Source: Cichorium intybus (lineage: Eukaryota; Streptophyta; Magnoliopsida; Asterales; Asteraceae). From it: 64,000 nucleotides of DNA. The DNA lies in assembly GCA_023525715.1 (NCBI GenBank), contig CM042012.1:60865705-60929704 (forward strand). Direction: 5' to 3'. Made by a program: the position numbers and the translations under genes. Positions within the stretch are counted from its first letter, which is position 1. The number at the start of each line of letters is the position of its first letter. The notes under the pieces were generated by a model, which was not told the origin of the DNA, did not search any database, and was given only the letters and a program-made list of their open reading frames with translations. Of the stretch, positions 9,026-20,997 are shown one piece after another.

Positions 9026-11020
9026 ATGGCGGGTTCTTCCTCTGAAAATGACAACACTTCCTCTACTCTTATGCTGAAGATCAAACCCAATCAAAACACG
9101 ATCATCGATCTCAACTCTTCCCACTACAACGAATCCATTCGTCCCATGATCGAGTGTCTGAAGTTCTCCAGAATCTCAAAAGCACTGACTGAATCTGTAT
9201 CAGTCCCCATCGTCCATCTCTCCTCTGCTTACTTATCTGCATTCTACGAAAAGCCGTAGGAGATAGTTACTTTTGAGGTCGGCTCTGTCAAAACCCAAAT
9301 CTCAAAGTCTCGCTTTAGGAAACTCCTAGGGTTTACCGATACGGAGAACCTGGTTGATCCTGAGTCTCTTCAACCAGTCATACTTCAAAAACTTTTTCAT
9401 CAAATGGGATACAAGGGAGACATTACGCAACTGTCGAAGTTTACAAAGAAAGGTCTGCCTCCTCATTGGAATGCACTTTTTACGATTCTTTTCAAAAGTT
9501 TTTCCGAAAGAACGACAGGCACTGACAATGCAAGTAAGCCCTTCTACACTCTCTTCTATGGCCTGTACAATGATCTAAATCTTGATTATGGCTCTATTCT
9601 GTGGAGTCACTTTGTTGAGAGTGTCAACTACAAGTATCGACACACGAAAATTTCTTGCGCTCGGTTCTGGTCTATCGTCGTGAACAGGGCCATCATGAAA
9701 AACAACATTCATATCATGGCCGACTCTGTCATGGCTGTTATTCCGACTCTACCAACAACTACTTTTGTCACCATAAAGGCAGAAGATTTTGAATTCATAG
9801 GCTCCATACCTATGCCAATGACGAACAGGGTTCTGAACGATGTCCAGTGTGTTGCTGAATAGTGCAAGATATCACCATCTGGTGTTCGTCCACTTGACCA
9901 AAAACATCAGGAGGCATTTGATAAGCTTGACAATCCGAAGAAGGCAGTGAAACGCAAAGGGAAAGGAACGACTTCCGAGACAAAAAAGCCAATCAAATGC
10001 CAAACGAAGCTTCGGAAGATGGTCATGACTCCCAATTCCGAAGATGAGCATTCGGAAGACCACACCATCGCCCATCCTCAGCACGATGCTCAGGGTGATA
10101 ATGTAGAAGGTGATACAATCGCAGACCAAACTCAACCACCACCATCCACACCTCATGATCCAACTCCGAAAACCACTCCGAACTCAAATCCAAAACCAAC
10201 CCCCAACAACTCTCCATTACACAACACCAACACTCACAAATCACCCTCACCATCACCCAAACAAACTACCATCCCTTCTCCTACTCACCAAAACCCTCCA
10301 TCTGATGACGAAGACATTTTGTTTTACGATGAACATGATGATCTTTCGGATTTCCTTGAATCCCCTTCAAATGTTAAACTCAATTCCGAAAGGGGCAATG
10401 CTCCGATGACTCATGAGCAATTCAATGAACTCTCGGCCAAGTTGGATTTGCTACTTCAATCCAACAAGGCTCCCTCCACCTCTGACTGGCAATCCCAGTT
10501 GGATGCTCACAAGAAAACTGTGGAGACGTTGATCAGTGAAAACATCAAGATTCTTGGTGAATTTGTTATGCTGATGGAAAAATCTGAAAGGCATATGACA
10601 GAAACCTCCACAACTGTTGGCAGACTGCAAACTGATGTTCTTAAGTTTATGCAGGATTTCCGAGATGCTCACTAGTCTAACAATTCTCAGATGCAGAAGG
10701 TTATTAATGGGTTCGTAGACTCGTTAAAGGCAGAGAAGGAGGCACTCTCTGATCTTCATTCCAAAATCAAGAAGGAACATCCCGATCTCGTCTCCTCTCT
10801 TGATGCTAAGGCGGATCAACTTAAGAAGGATCTGGCCATGGATAATGAGGTTATGGATCAATTGGCTGCCCGAACGACCAAGATTTAAGTTCTCAGGGCA
10901 GACCTGAAACATACTTTGGCAGTTTTAGACTTTGCCGTTTGTCAGAATAAAGCTCTTCAGAACTGTGCTTCCGACATCGATTCGTTTCTCTGGCGTATGA
11001 TCGACAGGGTGACCCCATCC
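9026..11020 (+). pseudogene. sense additional ORF of the copia element (coiled-coil protein)
   Basis: A single frame stays open from ATG 9026 to the C insertion at 11021, apart from four stops (TAG 9257-9259, TAG 9860-9862, TAG 10673-10675, TAA 10886-10888), each one C-to-T step from a Gln codon. Residues 1-285 look globular (LPPHWNALFTILFKSF; LWSHFVESVNYKY). A Lys/Glu-rich then Pro/Asn/Thr-rich linker covers about 305-440. From about 465 to the end there are long heptad-like coiled coils (QFNELSAKLDLLLQ; SLKAEKEALSDLHSKIKKE). I see no signal peptide or membrane span. The layout resembles extra ORFs of Sirevirus-like elements in Asteraceae as I remember them. The function is unknown. The C-terminus lies beyond element C. 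Confidence 0.7.
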
Positions 11021-12468
11021 TGTAACGCCGTAATATCTTCGGTAAGTAAATTTGAGTTAATTTTTGAGTAAATAAGATTTATTAGGTTGCTATATGAGTA
11101 AGGATGATTAAAAATTCATTTAAGAGGAGTTTAAGTCTAAAAAGTAAAAAATTGAGAACCCGGGTCGTGTAGAGAGTTCTTAGAAGTTGTTTTGGACACT
11201 AGAAGGCAAACCCGGGTCGTGTCCAAAAACCCGGGTCGGGTTGATATCCGAAAGCGAACGAAGAAAATGCCGTAAACGTAAACCGGGGCGGGTTCGGAAA
11301 CCCGGGTCAGATTCTGACCAACCTAGGGCGGGTTCTGCAGCCAAGGGCGGGTTACGGGGCAGGGGTTTAATACCCATTTCTCCTCTTCTTTTTCACTTAC
11401 GAACTAAAATACACTCTAGGCGATTTTCAGAGCTTGAATTGCGATTTTCGAGCCTTGTAATCGAGGGTTTAACGTGGGAAAAGCTTGGGAAGTCAGATTT
11501 AATACTTGAATTTCGTTCTTGAGTTCTTGATTTTTGAGGTTAGTAATTTTGAGTTCTAGGGTTTCAAAACCCTAAATGCCCAAATCCAAGTTTTTGCTTT
11601 GAATTAGCTCATATATTGTTAATAGATAGTTAATATGTGTTGTATTGAGTCTCTATTATGATTATTGAGAAGTTTTAACGGTTGATTTGGTAAAAACCGC
11701 GAAATTTGGAAGTTTTGAGTTGATAGCACATGATATTCATAGATTATGATCTTTGTTAACTATTGATTCTTGATCCATTGAGTTAGATGTTGTTGAATTG
11801 TTTTGAGGATGTTGAGGTATGATATGTGATGTCATTTTCAGTAGATACTCATAGGAGGGAAGGAGATACACGAGGCACGGGTGGACCACGGACTGAACAG
11901 ACGTCAGCTGAGTAGTTATAATTCATTATGAATGGTTTGACTATATCTAAATTGAATAATTGTACATCTTAATCGGTTGAGATAACCAATTTATATGAAT
12001 TAAACAAGGTTGAGAACTCCTTACTATATATGACTACTTGGCTTGATTGAGTACACTAAATGACTGAGATAGTTATAGAGATTGAGATCAGTAATTTGCT
12101 TGTGATAATTGTTGATAATTGTTAGAACGATTTCTAAATTATAATAATTTTCTCACTGAGCTTAATTAGCTCATAAGAATGGTTATATGGTTTGTATTAT
12201 AGGTGACAGGGGTAAGAAGATTGTTGAGGGATGATTGTCTGGACATGAGACTTGACTTTTGACTGTTTGTAAACCAAGATACACTCTTTTGTATAGTTTT
12301 GTAAAAACAGTCTTTTGTAACCCAGTTTTTCGGACATGTTTGTTTAAGTACTTGTTCTTTTAAATACTACTTGTACTTATGTTGCTTAACTTTGATTATA
12401 CCATGATCACTTATGTTTAATTTTGAGTGATGATGATGTAATTCGGAGATAAGAAACTGGGTGTTACA
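11021..12468 (+). repeat. C 5' LTR
   Basis: 1448 bp, TGTAAC...GTTACA inverted ends. It contains a GC-rich word cluster (ACCCGGGTCG and GGGCGGGTT type, 11158-11360), a weak TATA-like TTTAATA at about 11365, a pyrimidine-rich start region and the candidate leader intron. Confidence 0.95.
11539..12202 (+). other. candidate leader intron in C LTR
   Basis: Donor TTTTTGAG|GTTAGTAA; branch-like CTCAC/CTCAT inside CTCACTGAGCTTAATTAGCTC; acceptor TTGTATTATAG|GTGACAGG. The 3' LTR copy has the better acceptor ATTACAG (63784-63790). Length is 664 nt. Confidence 0.45.
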
Positions 12469-12471
12469 AGT

Positions 12472-12482
12472 TGGTATCAGAG
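12472..12482 (+). promoter_or_regulatory. C primer binding site
   Basis: TGGTATCAGAG, complementary to the 3' end of initiator tRNA-Met, 3 nt after the LTR end. Confidence 0.9.
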
Positions 12483-12692
12483 TAGGGTTTGAGTGAACTA
12501 GACTTTAAGAGTAAGTTCTACACTAAAACTAATAAAGAGAGAAGTCCCAAAAATTATCCCTATGCAACTATCCCTTTAAACACACATAGTGAGTATGTGT
12601 GTTATTCGGAGAATTTTGATGAGATATATGATACGAAAAGAGTATTGAGATAAATGAGATTGTAATGAGTTAAATTTCTTTTCAGCCTCATT

Positions 12693-14461
12693 ATGAGTTC
12701 TGCAAAGGAAAAAGAGGGAGGTGATCGCCGAGAAGAACATTCGGGATCACAAGATTCGAGACTGGGGCGCCAGTCCGAAGGCGAGAGACCGCCTGAGTTA
12801 ACATCATATTTACAATAACTGATTGCTGCGGAGGTAGAAAAAGCAATTAAAAGCTTATTGCCTAGCCTAATCAGACCTCAGACGGATGTGACGAAAAGAG
12901 ATAATCGAGACCGACCTCCTATTACACCTGTGGTTGGGGAGGGTCAGAGAGAGCGGGTTAATATACATGCTAAAGCTGGAGGGTCGGGAGAACCAAAGGG
13001 TTGTAGTTATGAAACATTTCGCAAGTGTAAACTGAATGATTTCTTTGGTACTAATGATCCTATTGTTGCACGAAACTGGTTAACACATATTGAGAAAGTT
13101 TTCCGTACAAGCAAATCTGCGGAAAAAGATATAGTTGAGTTTGCTACTAATTGTCTGCATAAGAATGCCCAGTTTTGGTGGGAAAACATATGTATTGATG
13201 TAGAAAACGGTTTGGAGATTGAACCAACATGGGTAGAATTCAAAGTAAAATTTATGAAAGAATATTGTTCCAACACGGCGATGAAAACCTTGGAGGAGGA
13301 TTTCTTGAGATTACAGCAGGGAACAAGGTCGGTACAGGAGTATACGACAAAGTTTAACAAAAAAGCCAGATTTGCTGCTCATCTGGTACATACTGAAGAA
13401 AGGAAGATTGATAGGTATCTTTGGGGACTAAGGACCCAGATACGAGAGTTCTTACAGAGTTCAAGCTTTACAACTTATCAGCAGATTGTCGAGGCAGCCA
13501 AATCTCGAGAAAAAGAACTACGGAGGCAAGATAATGAGAAAAAGGGGGACCAAGAAAGCGGAGGCCAGAAGAGGAAATGGGAAGGAAAACTGGAAGGTGG
13601 TTCTCAAAAACAGCCAGTTCCGAGTTATCAACCTCGAGGTGATTTAAGGAAGACTGAGAGCAAGTGGTGTGAAAGATGCCGTCGAAAACACGTTGGAAAC
13701 TGTGATATGAGTACCCCGTCTCTTATGTGTTATCAGTACGGGAAAACAGGGCATATGGCTTGAGATTGTTTAGAGAAAAGTCGTGTATGTTTCAATTGCG
13801 GAGAAAGCGGTCATATCCGCCCGGATTGTCCAAAGCCGAGAACCGATTCACGCCACAGACTCCGAGGGCGGGACGAGGTGATAATCGAGGCGATAGACGA
13901 GATAGAGGCGGTGGAAACGTTAGAACTCGATCTTTTCAGATGACCATGGAGGAGGCTAGAGAGCGACCAGATGTGATTACAGGTATCTTTAGCCTAAATT
14001 CTCTTCGAGCTCGTATGGTATTTGATACTGGTGCTTCGGTTTTTTTATATATGTACCTTTTGCGTCTCGAATTAATGTCCTGATATCTGATATGAATGAG
14101 AGTTTGATAGTTGATGTTGTTGACGGGAGGGATGTTATAGTAAATAGTCATTATATAAATTGTTGGCTTGAAATCAACGGAATTTCTTTCCTTATTGCTT
14201 TAAAGCTGATAACTACTTGTGTGTTTGATGTGATAGTTGGAATGGACTGGTTAGACGATAATAGAGAAATATGGATTATCATGGAAAAACTATTTCTGTG
14301 AGAACTTCGAACGGGTCCCGAACGTTAATACGAGGTGAGCGCCATTTTCAACATATTGCGGTTGTATCTTTCGCGAGAGCGTGAAGGTATATTGAAAGAG
14401 GTGCCCTTTTATTTATGGCACATGTTACTCCAAAAAATCCGAACATTTCATTGTGAAGGAT
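12693..14461 (+). pseudogene. C gag and protease, degenerate
   Basis: Start chosen at ATG 12693, in frame with the gag body; TAA at 12816-12818 interrupts it. The capsid core runs 13000-13560 (KCKLNDFFGTNDP, AQFWWENI, REFLQSSSF). One CCHC zinc knuckle is intact at 13788-13829 (CFNCGESGHIRPDC). The knuckle before it is damaged, with Tyr for the second Cys and a TGA at 13761-13763 just before its last residues. After a frame change the protease has VFDTGAS at about 14020-14040 and ends with the conserved VIVGMDWL block near 14237. The frame continues, broken, to the D insertion. Gag packages RNA; the protease cuts the polyprotein. Confidence 0.9.
14457..14461 (+). repeat. target-site duplication of D (left)
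   Basis: AGGAT, repeated at 42747-42751 on the far side of D; joining at these sites restores C's protease-to-RT linker order. Confidence 0.9.
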
Positions 14462-15904
14462 TGTAACATCCGTGTTTTGGGCATAGGAGTTTCGGGCTTA
14501 AACCTACAAATAAAATTTATTTTGTAAATAAAGAAAACAAATTAATAACTAATTTAATATCTTGTTATATTTTATATGGTGAATAAATGAGCCAAATATA
14601 GTTTTAAAATCAAATTATAACCAAATGTGAGAAATTTTGTCATAAGGACTGAAAGTGTCAATTTGGCCAAACTTACCCTAAGTAAAATTGACTAGTCATG
14701 GATTTAGAAAATTTGAAGATATATTAAAGGAATTGAGGTGGAGTTTAAATTAGGTCTAATAACTCCTTGAATTTCATTAAGGACCTAGATTGTGAAGAAT
14801 TTTAGTGTAAGGGACCATTTGTGTCAATTTGGGAAACTAAGGGTTAGTGTTGACCTAGAGAATGACTCAAGTGAAATGAATATTTATATTGGGGGCATAT
14901 GTATGAATATGGAGACTTCTAATGAGAATAATGGACTTTTGGGGTCTTGGGTGAAAAAGGACCAAACTATAGGGACTAGTTTTGCCAATTATGAAAGATA
15001 TCAAGTTTTAGAGAAGGGTTTCCCCCCATTTCAGCATAATTCACGTGATTTGAGAGAGGAGGAGGAGAGGATATGGCGATTTTCTAAAAGTTCTTAAGAG
15101 ATTTGAGCTTGGATTTGATAATTCTTGCAAACCTTGAAGTGTCCTAGCAATCTAAGGTATAAACCCTTCATCTTCTAGCTTTGAATTCGAATTAGGGTTT
15201 GGGGTTTTGACTCAATTCGAGATTTATGGTGGGATGAGGTTATTCCTATGATTCCCCAATGTTTATTTGATGTTTCTAAGTTGATTGGAGTCTATATTCA
15301 ATCCATGGATGCTCTAGATTCAATTGCTTGATTTGTTTGGGTGTTATGAACCCTAGATTTTGGGCATTTGATGAATAGTTGAAGAATCTAGAAATTAATG
15401 GATGATTATGGTTGTTTTGGATGAGGGGATTCATTTCTTTTGATTCCCTAAGGATTCCAACCTTTGATTTGTAGTCTTAAACCATGAATCACTATAAAAT
15501 GAGAATTGGGTGTTGAAATGGGTTTTATTCATGTAGATTATGATTGGATCTCTTGTTTAATGTATGGATGAATGAGTTTAATTTATCAATTTGGATGTAT
15601 AAGTGGAGTGAGGATCATTTCCTAATGATTCCATGGAATGGAAGAAGGAATCTGCACTTGTAATCATCAATTGTAAGAATGGAATTGGGTATTCCATGGT
15701 TTAAGCTTATAGAGTGAAGTTGTGATCATTGCATGTAATTGATTCATTTGAAATGGTTTTGAAAAGTTTAATTGAGTCTAATGATGTGTATTTTGGGAAG
15801 GAATAATATCCTTTTGATGTCCATGAGTTTTGGGAAGAATCGAAACTTGAATTGGGTAAAAAATGAGTGAAAATGACCAAAATCAAAGCTGCACCTGGGC
15901 GTAA

Positions 15905-15990
15905 CACGACCCGTGCTGTATAAGCACGACCCGTGTTGTCCTTACAATGAGTTACACGACCCGTGTAACCCTTTACACGACCCATGTTGG
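15905..15990 (+). repeat. GC-rich word cluster in D LTR 1
   Basis: Four copies of CACGACCCGTG (the last with ATG) with spacers of 7 to 20 nt. Each is a short inverted repeat, CACG...CGTG. Repeated at 20185-20250 and 41222-41305 in the other LTRs. Confidence 0.8.
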
Positions 15991-16404
15991 CCTCTATCCG
16001 GATTTTGGGAACTTGTTTGGTTTTGAGCTTTACGGTTTAGGCATTGGGTCCTTGTTTTAATGCCAATGTTTGGGAATGTTTTAACAAAATTTTCCTTATA
16101 TTAGAGGGTCACATCACAACTAGTATCTTTTGTGTGTGTTATCAAATACTTTGGGTGAGTTTACCGGGAGTACACATCACAACTAGTATCTTTTGTGTGT
16201 GTTATCAAATACTTTTCATGAATAATATTATGTGCAATGCGTTATATGATTACTACTTGTGCATTGCATGAAAATGAGTTTCTAAAGATGTTTTCAAATG
16301 AAGGTTATGATGATGTTTTAAAAGATGCTTTGAGCATCCTATTTGTGCATTGCATTGCATATAGGATGGGATTGATCGAGTGAACCTTATGATGAAGATG
16401 AAAT

Positions 16405-16520
16405 GATTGTCCCAGATTTAGGGAAATCATGATTGTCCCGGATTTAGGGAAATCAAGCGCAAAATGCCCAAAATGAGATGTTTGTCCCGGATTTAGGGAA
16501 AACCGTTCCCGACAATAGGG
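16405..16520 (+). repeat. short tandem repeat in D LTR
   Basis: Unit close to GTCCCGGATTTAGGGAAAT, about 26 bp with flank. Copy number differs among the three LTRs: LTR2 (37436-37560) has the most, LTR3 (41945-42015) the fewest. Confidence 0.8.
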
Positions 16521-17237
16521 AACCGCATGAGGGAGTTGCTAACCCTCATGGGGCTAGTGTGATGGCCACTAGTCCTAGTTTTGCCTATACAGGGATCAAG
16601 TGGCATGCTTTGTGTGTGTCATTCGTGAACTTAGGTAGGTGTCATTGAGGTGGTTGGACTTTTATGAGATGGACGTCGGTTTGGGATAGTTGTATCATGC
16701 AATGCATTTGCATATCATAACTATCCATTTTTTAGTAAATCTTTATGATGTCTTAAACAACTTTTAAAGTGTGTGTCAAAACTATTTTTGGAGGTTTGTC
16801 TCGAGTGTGGTAGTTTACTGCCCACTCTGAATGGGTCAACCTCGGGTAAGCTCACTAGGCATTTCAATTTCCTAACTTATTTTGATGTGTACTCAGGTTG
16901 AGAAGTTTAGATGACTTTAGAAGAGCTGGCGTTAGAAGGCCACGGTTTGTGTGGTTTCATTTGAGCTATGTAATGGTATTTGAATTGTTACAACCTCGCT
17001 CTTTTACAAACCAAGATGTTTTATCTAAAATGGGACCAAAAGATGTTTTCCGCAACTTAAATCTAGATTATCATTCATTAAACCCCATGTGTTTTTAAAT
17101 TGGTTTTGAAAGAAAATGACTTATATGAAGATGTTGAAATTGAAGTTTTCACTAAAGAATGATTTTTGGAATAATGATGATAAACCATGGGTTAAAATGA
17201 TGTTTTATGAAAAGCCTTAAGCGATGGTGTTTCAATT

Positions 17238-17249
17238 TGGTATCAGAGC
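17238..17249 (+). promoter_or_regulatory. D primer binding site, first internal region
   Basis: TGGTATCAGAGC, initiator tRNA-Met type, 3 nt after the LTR. Confidence 0.9.
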
Positions 17250-18690
17250 ATGAGTTTAAGTGAACTAGGTACTAGGAGTAGTGCTAACACTTAAACTATG
17301 ATGCTCTTAAGGATGTTTGACCTCTTAAGTAGTTGGCCTTTAGAACTTAGTGGTAAATGCTTGCTTGTGATTTAGTTCCAACCATTTAATTAGTAAATTC
17401 GGTTTGGCAAGAGGAATATTCTTGCCAAGAGGATGCATGCATGAGGATTCTTAAGTGGATATGAAGTGCAACCTTGAAGAATCAAGAGTACGTGGCAACA
17501 TGAGGAGCAACTTAGTGTGAATGGCAACTTCTAAGGATGATAGAAGGCGAATAAAGGGACAACTTATATTAGATGAAGCACGAAGCGTAGTAGGATTTCG
17601 AGGTGGTTGACCTTGAGGAGTCGATTAAGGGATAAAGGGGTGTTAGAAGACTAGTGGAATCGTAGTGTCAACTTTGGGCAAGCAATGAGCATGATGAGCA
17701 TGGTGTTAGTGAAGTGGATGGTAGGTGAAGACTTGGAGCTGTTGAAGAAATTCTTTGTCGTGACCCTTAAACCTTTCGTCGTTACCATTACCTTCTTTTA
17801 AGACCCATCCGACATCTTTTTAGTGTTCAAGTTGGTGACCTTGCCTTAGCTCTAGAAGACTAAGTGTATGTAAGAGTAGCATGGTTTGCGCCTTAATACC
17901 TGAACTAGAGAAACCTTAATGTAAGACCCAAGAAGGACTTAGATCATTTGATTCTTTGGTAGTTAGCAATGGCTTAGTGACCAATGGAACCTTATGAGAA
18001 TAGTGATTTACTAATTCATGTTAGGGTGAAGAGACATGGATGCATGATGAGACTAGAGGCCATAGGATCAAACCGTTAATCACCTTGGGGTATGTGAAGT
18101 AGTGAATAACCTACCATAATAAGAACTAAAGAATGACGTAAGGCCAATATTTTCCAAAGTATTGTTAAAAATTTGAGAAAATTTTTGTAAACGGTTTTGA
18201 ACAAGTATATCTTACGCAATGCAAGACTTTTATAGAAATAAATGACAAAGGGGCCATCATGAATCGGTAGGAATACCTGGGATTGATGATCTCTTTGGAA
18301 TTTTGTTAATAAATTCAATGAAAATATATCCATAGATAAATTTAAAACTTTATTGTTTTATATAAAGTGTACGAATTCGAAAGTGTATTTCTTTTCACAA
18401 AGGTTGATTAAAATTTTCTCATAAAGAACGATCTCTTCAAAACATTTATCACAAAGTTGAGTGTTCCAATCTTTTTGGAGAACAAGGGGTCGAGTGGAAA
18501 AAGATTCAAGTTTGATAATTCCATGCTTTAAAGGAAAACATTTTTGAAAAGAAACCCGAGATAAGTAATTTTTGAAGTAAAAAAATTTATAAAGTGAAAT
18601 TTATAATACTCTAAATTTTATAATATTTTAAAGCTAAAAACATGAATAACCTTGGAGATTTTGTAAAGGGGTACTTAATTCCTTATCGGT
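17250..18690 (+). other. D internal region 1, non-coding
   Basis: About 1.44 kb with stops in all frames and no recognised gag or pol motif. It is nearly identical to 38304-39745. Only the terminal hairpin and PPT look functional. Confidence 0.8.
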
Positions 18691-18727
18691 GATTCCGGGG
18701 ACGGAATCCTTTTAAGGGGTGGATAAT
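18691..18727 (+). promoter_or_regulatory. PPT hairpin and polypurine tract of D (copy 1)
   Basis: GATTCCG-GGGA-CGGAATC (18691-18708) is a perfect 7-bp stem with GGGA loop, followed by CTTTTAAGGGGTGGATAAT to the LTR. Confidence 0.7.
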
Positions 18728-20658
18728 TGTAACATCCGTGTTTTGGGCCTAGGAGTTGTGGGCTTAAACCTACAAATAAAATTTATTTTGTAAATAAAGG
18801 AAACAAATTAATAACTAAATTTAATATCTTGTTATATTTTATATGGTGAATAAATGAGCCAAATATAGTTTTAAAATCAAATTATAACCAAATGTGAGAA
18901 ATTTTGTCATAAGGACTAAAAGTGTCAATTTGGCCAAACTTACCCTAACTAAAATTGACTAGTCATGGATTTAGAAAATTTGAAGATATATTAAAGGAAT
19001 TGAGGTGGAGTTTAAATTAGGTCTAATAACTCCTTGAATTTCATTAAGGACCTATATTGTGAAGAATTTTAGTGTAAGGGACCATTTGTGTCAATTTGGG
19101 AAACTAAGGGTTAGTGTTGACCTAGAGAATGACTCAAGTGAAATGAATATTTATATTGGGGGCATATGTATGAATATGGAGACTTCTAATGAGAATAATG
19201 GACTTTTGGGGTCTTGGGTGAAAAAGGACCAAACTATAGGGACTAGTTTTGCCAATTATGAAAGATATCAAGTTTTAGAGAAGGGTTTCCCCCATTTCAG
19301 CATAATTCACGTGATTTGAGAGAGGAGGAGGAGAGGAGATGGCGATTTTCTAAAAGTTCTTAAGAGATTTGAGCTTGGATTTGATAATTCTTGCAAACCT
19401 TGAAGTGTCCTAGCAATCTAAGGTTTAAACCCTTCATCTTCTAGCTTTGAATTCGAATTAGGGTTTTGGGTTTTTAATCAATTCGAGATTTATGGTGGGA
19501 TGAGGTTATTCCTATGATTCCCCAATGTTTATTTGATGTTTCTAAGTTGATTGGAGTCTATATTCAATCCATGGATGCTCTAGATTCAATTGCTTGATTT
19601 GTTTGGGTGTTATGAACCCTAGATTTTGGGCATTTGATGAATAGTTGAAGAATCTAGAAATTAATGGATGATTATGGTAGTTTTGGATGAGGGGATTCAT
19701 TTCTAATGATTCCCTAAGGATTCCAACCTTTGATTTGTAGTCTTAAACCATGAATCACTAGAAAATGAGAATTGGGTGTTGAAATGGGTTTTATTCATGT
19801 AGATTATGATTGGATCTCTTGTTTAATGGATGGATGAATGAGTTTAATTTATCAATTTGGATGTATAAGTGGAGTGAGGATCATTTCCTAATGATTCCAT
19901 GGAATGGAAGAAGGAATCTGCACTTGTAATCATCAATTGTAAGAATGGAATTGGGTATTCCATGGTTTAAGCTTATAGAGTGAAGTTGTGATCATGGCAT
20001 GTAATTGATTCATTTGAAATGGTTTTGAATAGTTTAAATGAGTCTAATGATGTGTATTTTGGGAAGGAATAATGTCCTTTTGATGTCCATGAGTTTTGGG
20101 AAGAATCGGAACTTGAATCGGGTAAAAAATGAGTGAAAATGATCAAAATCGGAGCTGCACATGGGCGTAAGAAGACCCGTGCTGTATAAGCACGACCCGT
20201 GTTGTCCTTACAGTGAGTTACACGACCCGTGTAACCCCTTACACGACCCGTGTTGGCCTCTGTCCGGATTTTGGGCACTTGTTGGGTTTTGAGCTTTACG
20301 GTTTGGGCATTGGGTCCTTGTTTTAATGCCAATCTTTGGGAATGTTTTAACTAAGATTTTCCTTATATTAGAGGGTCAAGGACTTCATTTTGGATGATGT
20401 ATGATTGTTTCTTCTTAGTTCTAAAGAAGTAATTATATTGCAACTTTTAGATGAAACGAGTATGATATCTTCCGTTCTTGTATTGTAGGAAGGAGATATG
20501 TTGTAGTGACTTGGAGGTGAGACTAAGGACTTGAGCTAGCACTCAATTAAGAGGATGTGATGGATGAGATGAATGTCTAGGAGCGCCTCCAAATGCTTCA
20601 ACCTTGTGTGGAGTTAGTGTTGACTCGTCAGTTGACTTTGGGTGAGTTTACCGGGAGT
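18728..20658 (+). repeat. D LTR 2, left part
   Basis: TGTAACATCC start to the A2 insertion; continues at 37201-38288. The last five bases, GGAGT, are the A2 duplication. Confidence 0.95.
20654..20658 (+). repeat. target-site duplication of A2 (left)
   Basis: GGAGT, repeated at 37196-37200. Confidence 0.9.
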
Positions 20659-20790
20659 TCACAACGCCTAGTGATATCAAGAATTTTAGGCGTTGTTGAG
20701 CCCTATTCTTGGAGAAATTATATCAAATATATCTTGGTATTCTCACTTTTCGTGTCAGGACTTGTTTGGAAGAAAAGAATGAAAACAAGG
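20659..20790 (+). repeat. A2 5' LTR, left part
   Basis: First 132 bp of the LTR up to G; the rest is at 29032-30014. The last five bases, CAAGG, are the G duplication (20786-20790, repeated at 29027-29031). Confidence 0.93.
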
Positions 20791-20997
20791 TGTAACACCC
20801 CAATTTCACAATTTCAAAAATTCATTTATTATTAAGGTTTCAAATAAAATATTTATTCTAAAAGTAAAACTGTTCAACATATTACTCAAATCAACAGCGG
20901 AAACATTTGCAAATACTAATATAGTTCGTTAAAATAATTCTCTTGTATGCGATGCGCCGCCGTCATGCCTTGCCCTTCCCTTTGTCATTTGAAATAC

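Larger units (their letters stand above)
5838..11020 (+). mobile_element. Ty1/copia element fragment with extra ORFs (host of A1 and C)
   Basis: Starts mid-pol at the A1 junction and runs to the C insertion at 11021. It holds the end of a copia RT/RNase H region, a T-rich spacer, an antisense Agenet-like gene, a 1.4-kb divergent promoter region and a sense additional ORF. The word TTCCGAA or its complement occurs ten times across coding and non-coding parts, which supports a single element. No LTR is visible, so both ends are outside the window or beyond C. The extra ORF after pol suggests a Sirevirus-like (SIRE/Maximus) lineage; this is inference. Confidence 0.75.
15157..16896 (+). other. 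candidate leader intron in D LTR 1
   Basis: Donor CAATCTAAG|GTATAAAC, acceptor GTGTACTCAG|GTTGAG with a plant-consensus branch CTAAC 21 nt upstream (16872-16876). Equivalent sites are present in LTR2 and LTR3. The donor beyond GT is weak. Confidence 0.4.
14462..17234 (+). repeat. D LTR 1
   Basis: 2773 bp, TGTAACATCC...GTGTTTCA. It differs from LTR2 and LTR3 by a rearrangement at about 16107-16160: roughly 280 bp are missing and about 50 bp of downstream sequence appear twice. It contains the CACGACCCGTG words (15905-15990) and a short VNTR (16405-16520). Confidence 0.95.

Noticed and set aside
9026..11020. Envelope protein
   Set aside because: No signal peptide, transmembrane span or fusion-like segment visible; kept as an additional ORF of unknown role.
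11180..11377. Minus ORF over the C LTR GC words (also 45772-45969)
   Set aside because: Open because GC-rich words avoid stops; lies in an LTR, with no family support.
12472..12482. tRNA gene fragment
   Set aside because: Only the primer-site complement of the tRNA 3' end is present, not a tRNA.
14792..15097. Plus ORF of about 100 codons in D LTR 1 (also 19059-19319)
   Set aside because: Same ATG in all LTR copies but the frame ends differ and it is broken in LTR3; no domain seen.
18076..18333. Minus ORF of 85 codons in D, repeated at 39131-39388
   Set aside because: Kept in both internals only because these are near-identical duplicates; no family, no promoter, and antisense to the element.
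17235..18727. Hidden gag or pol in the D internal region
   Set aside because: Scanned for FIDD, YCDAS, CCHC and chromodomain patterns in all frames; none convincing.
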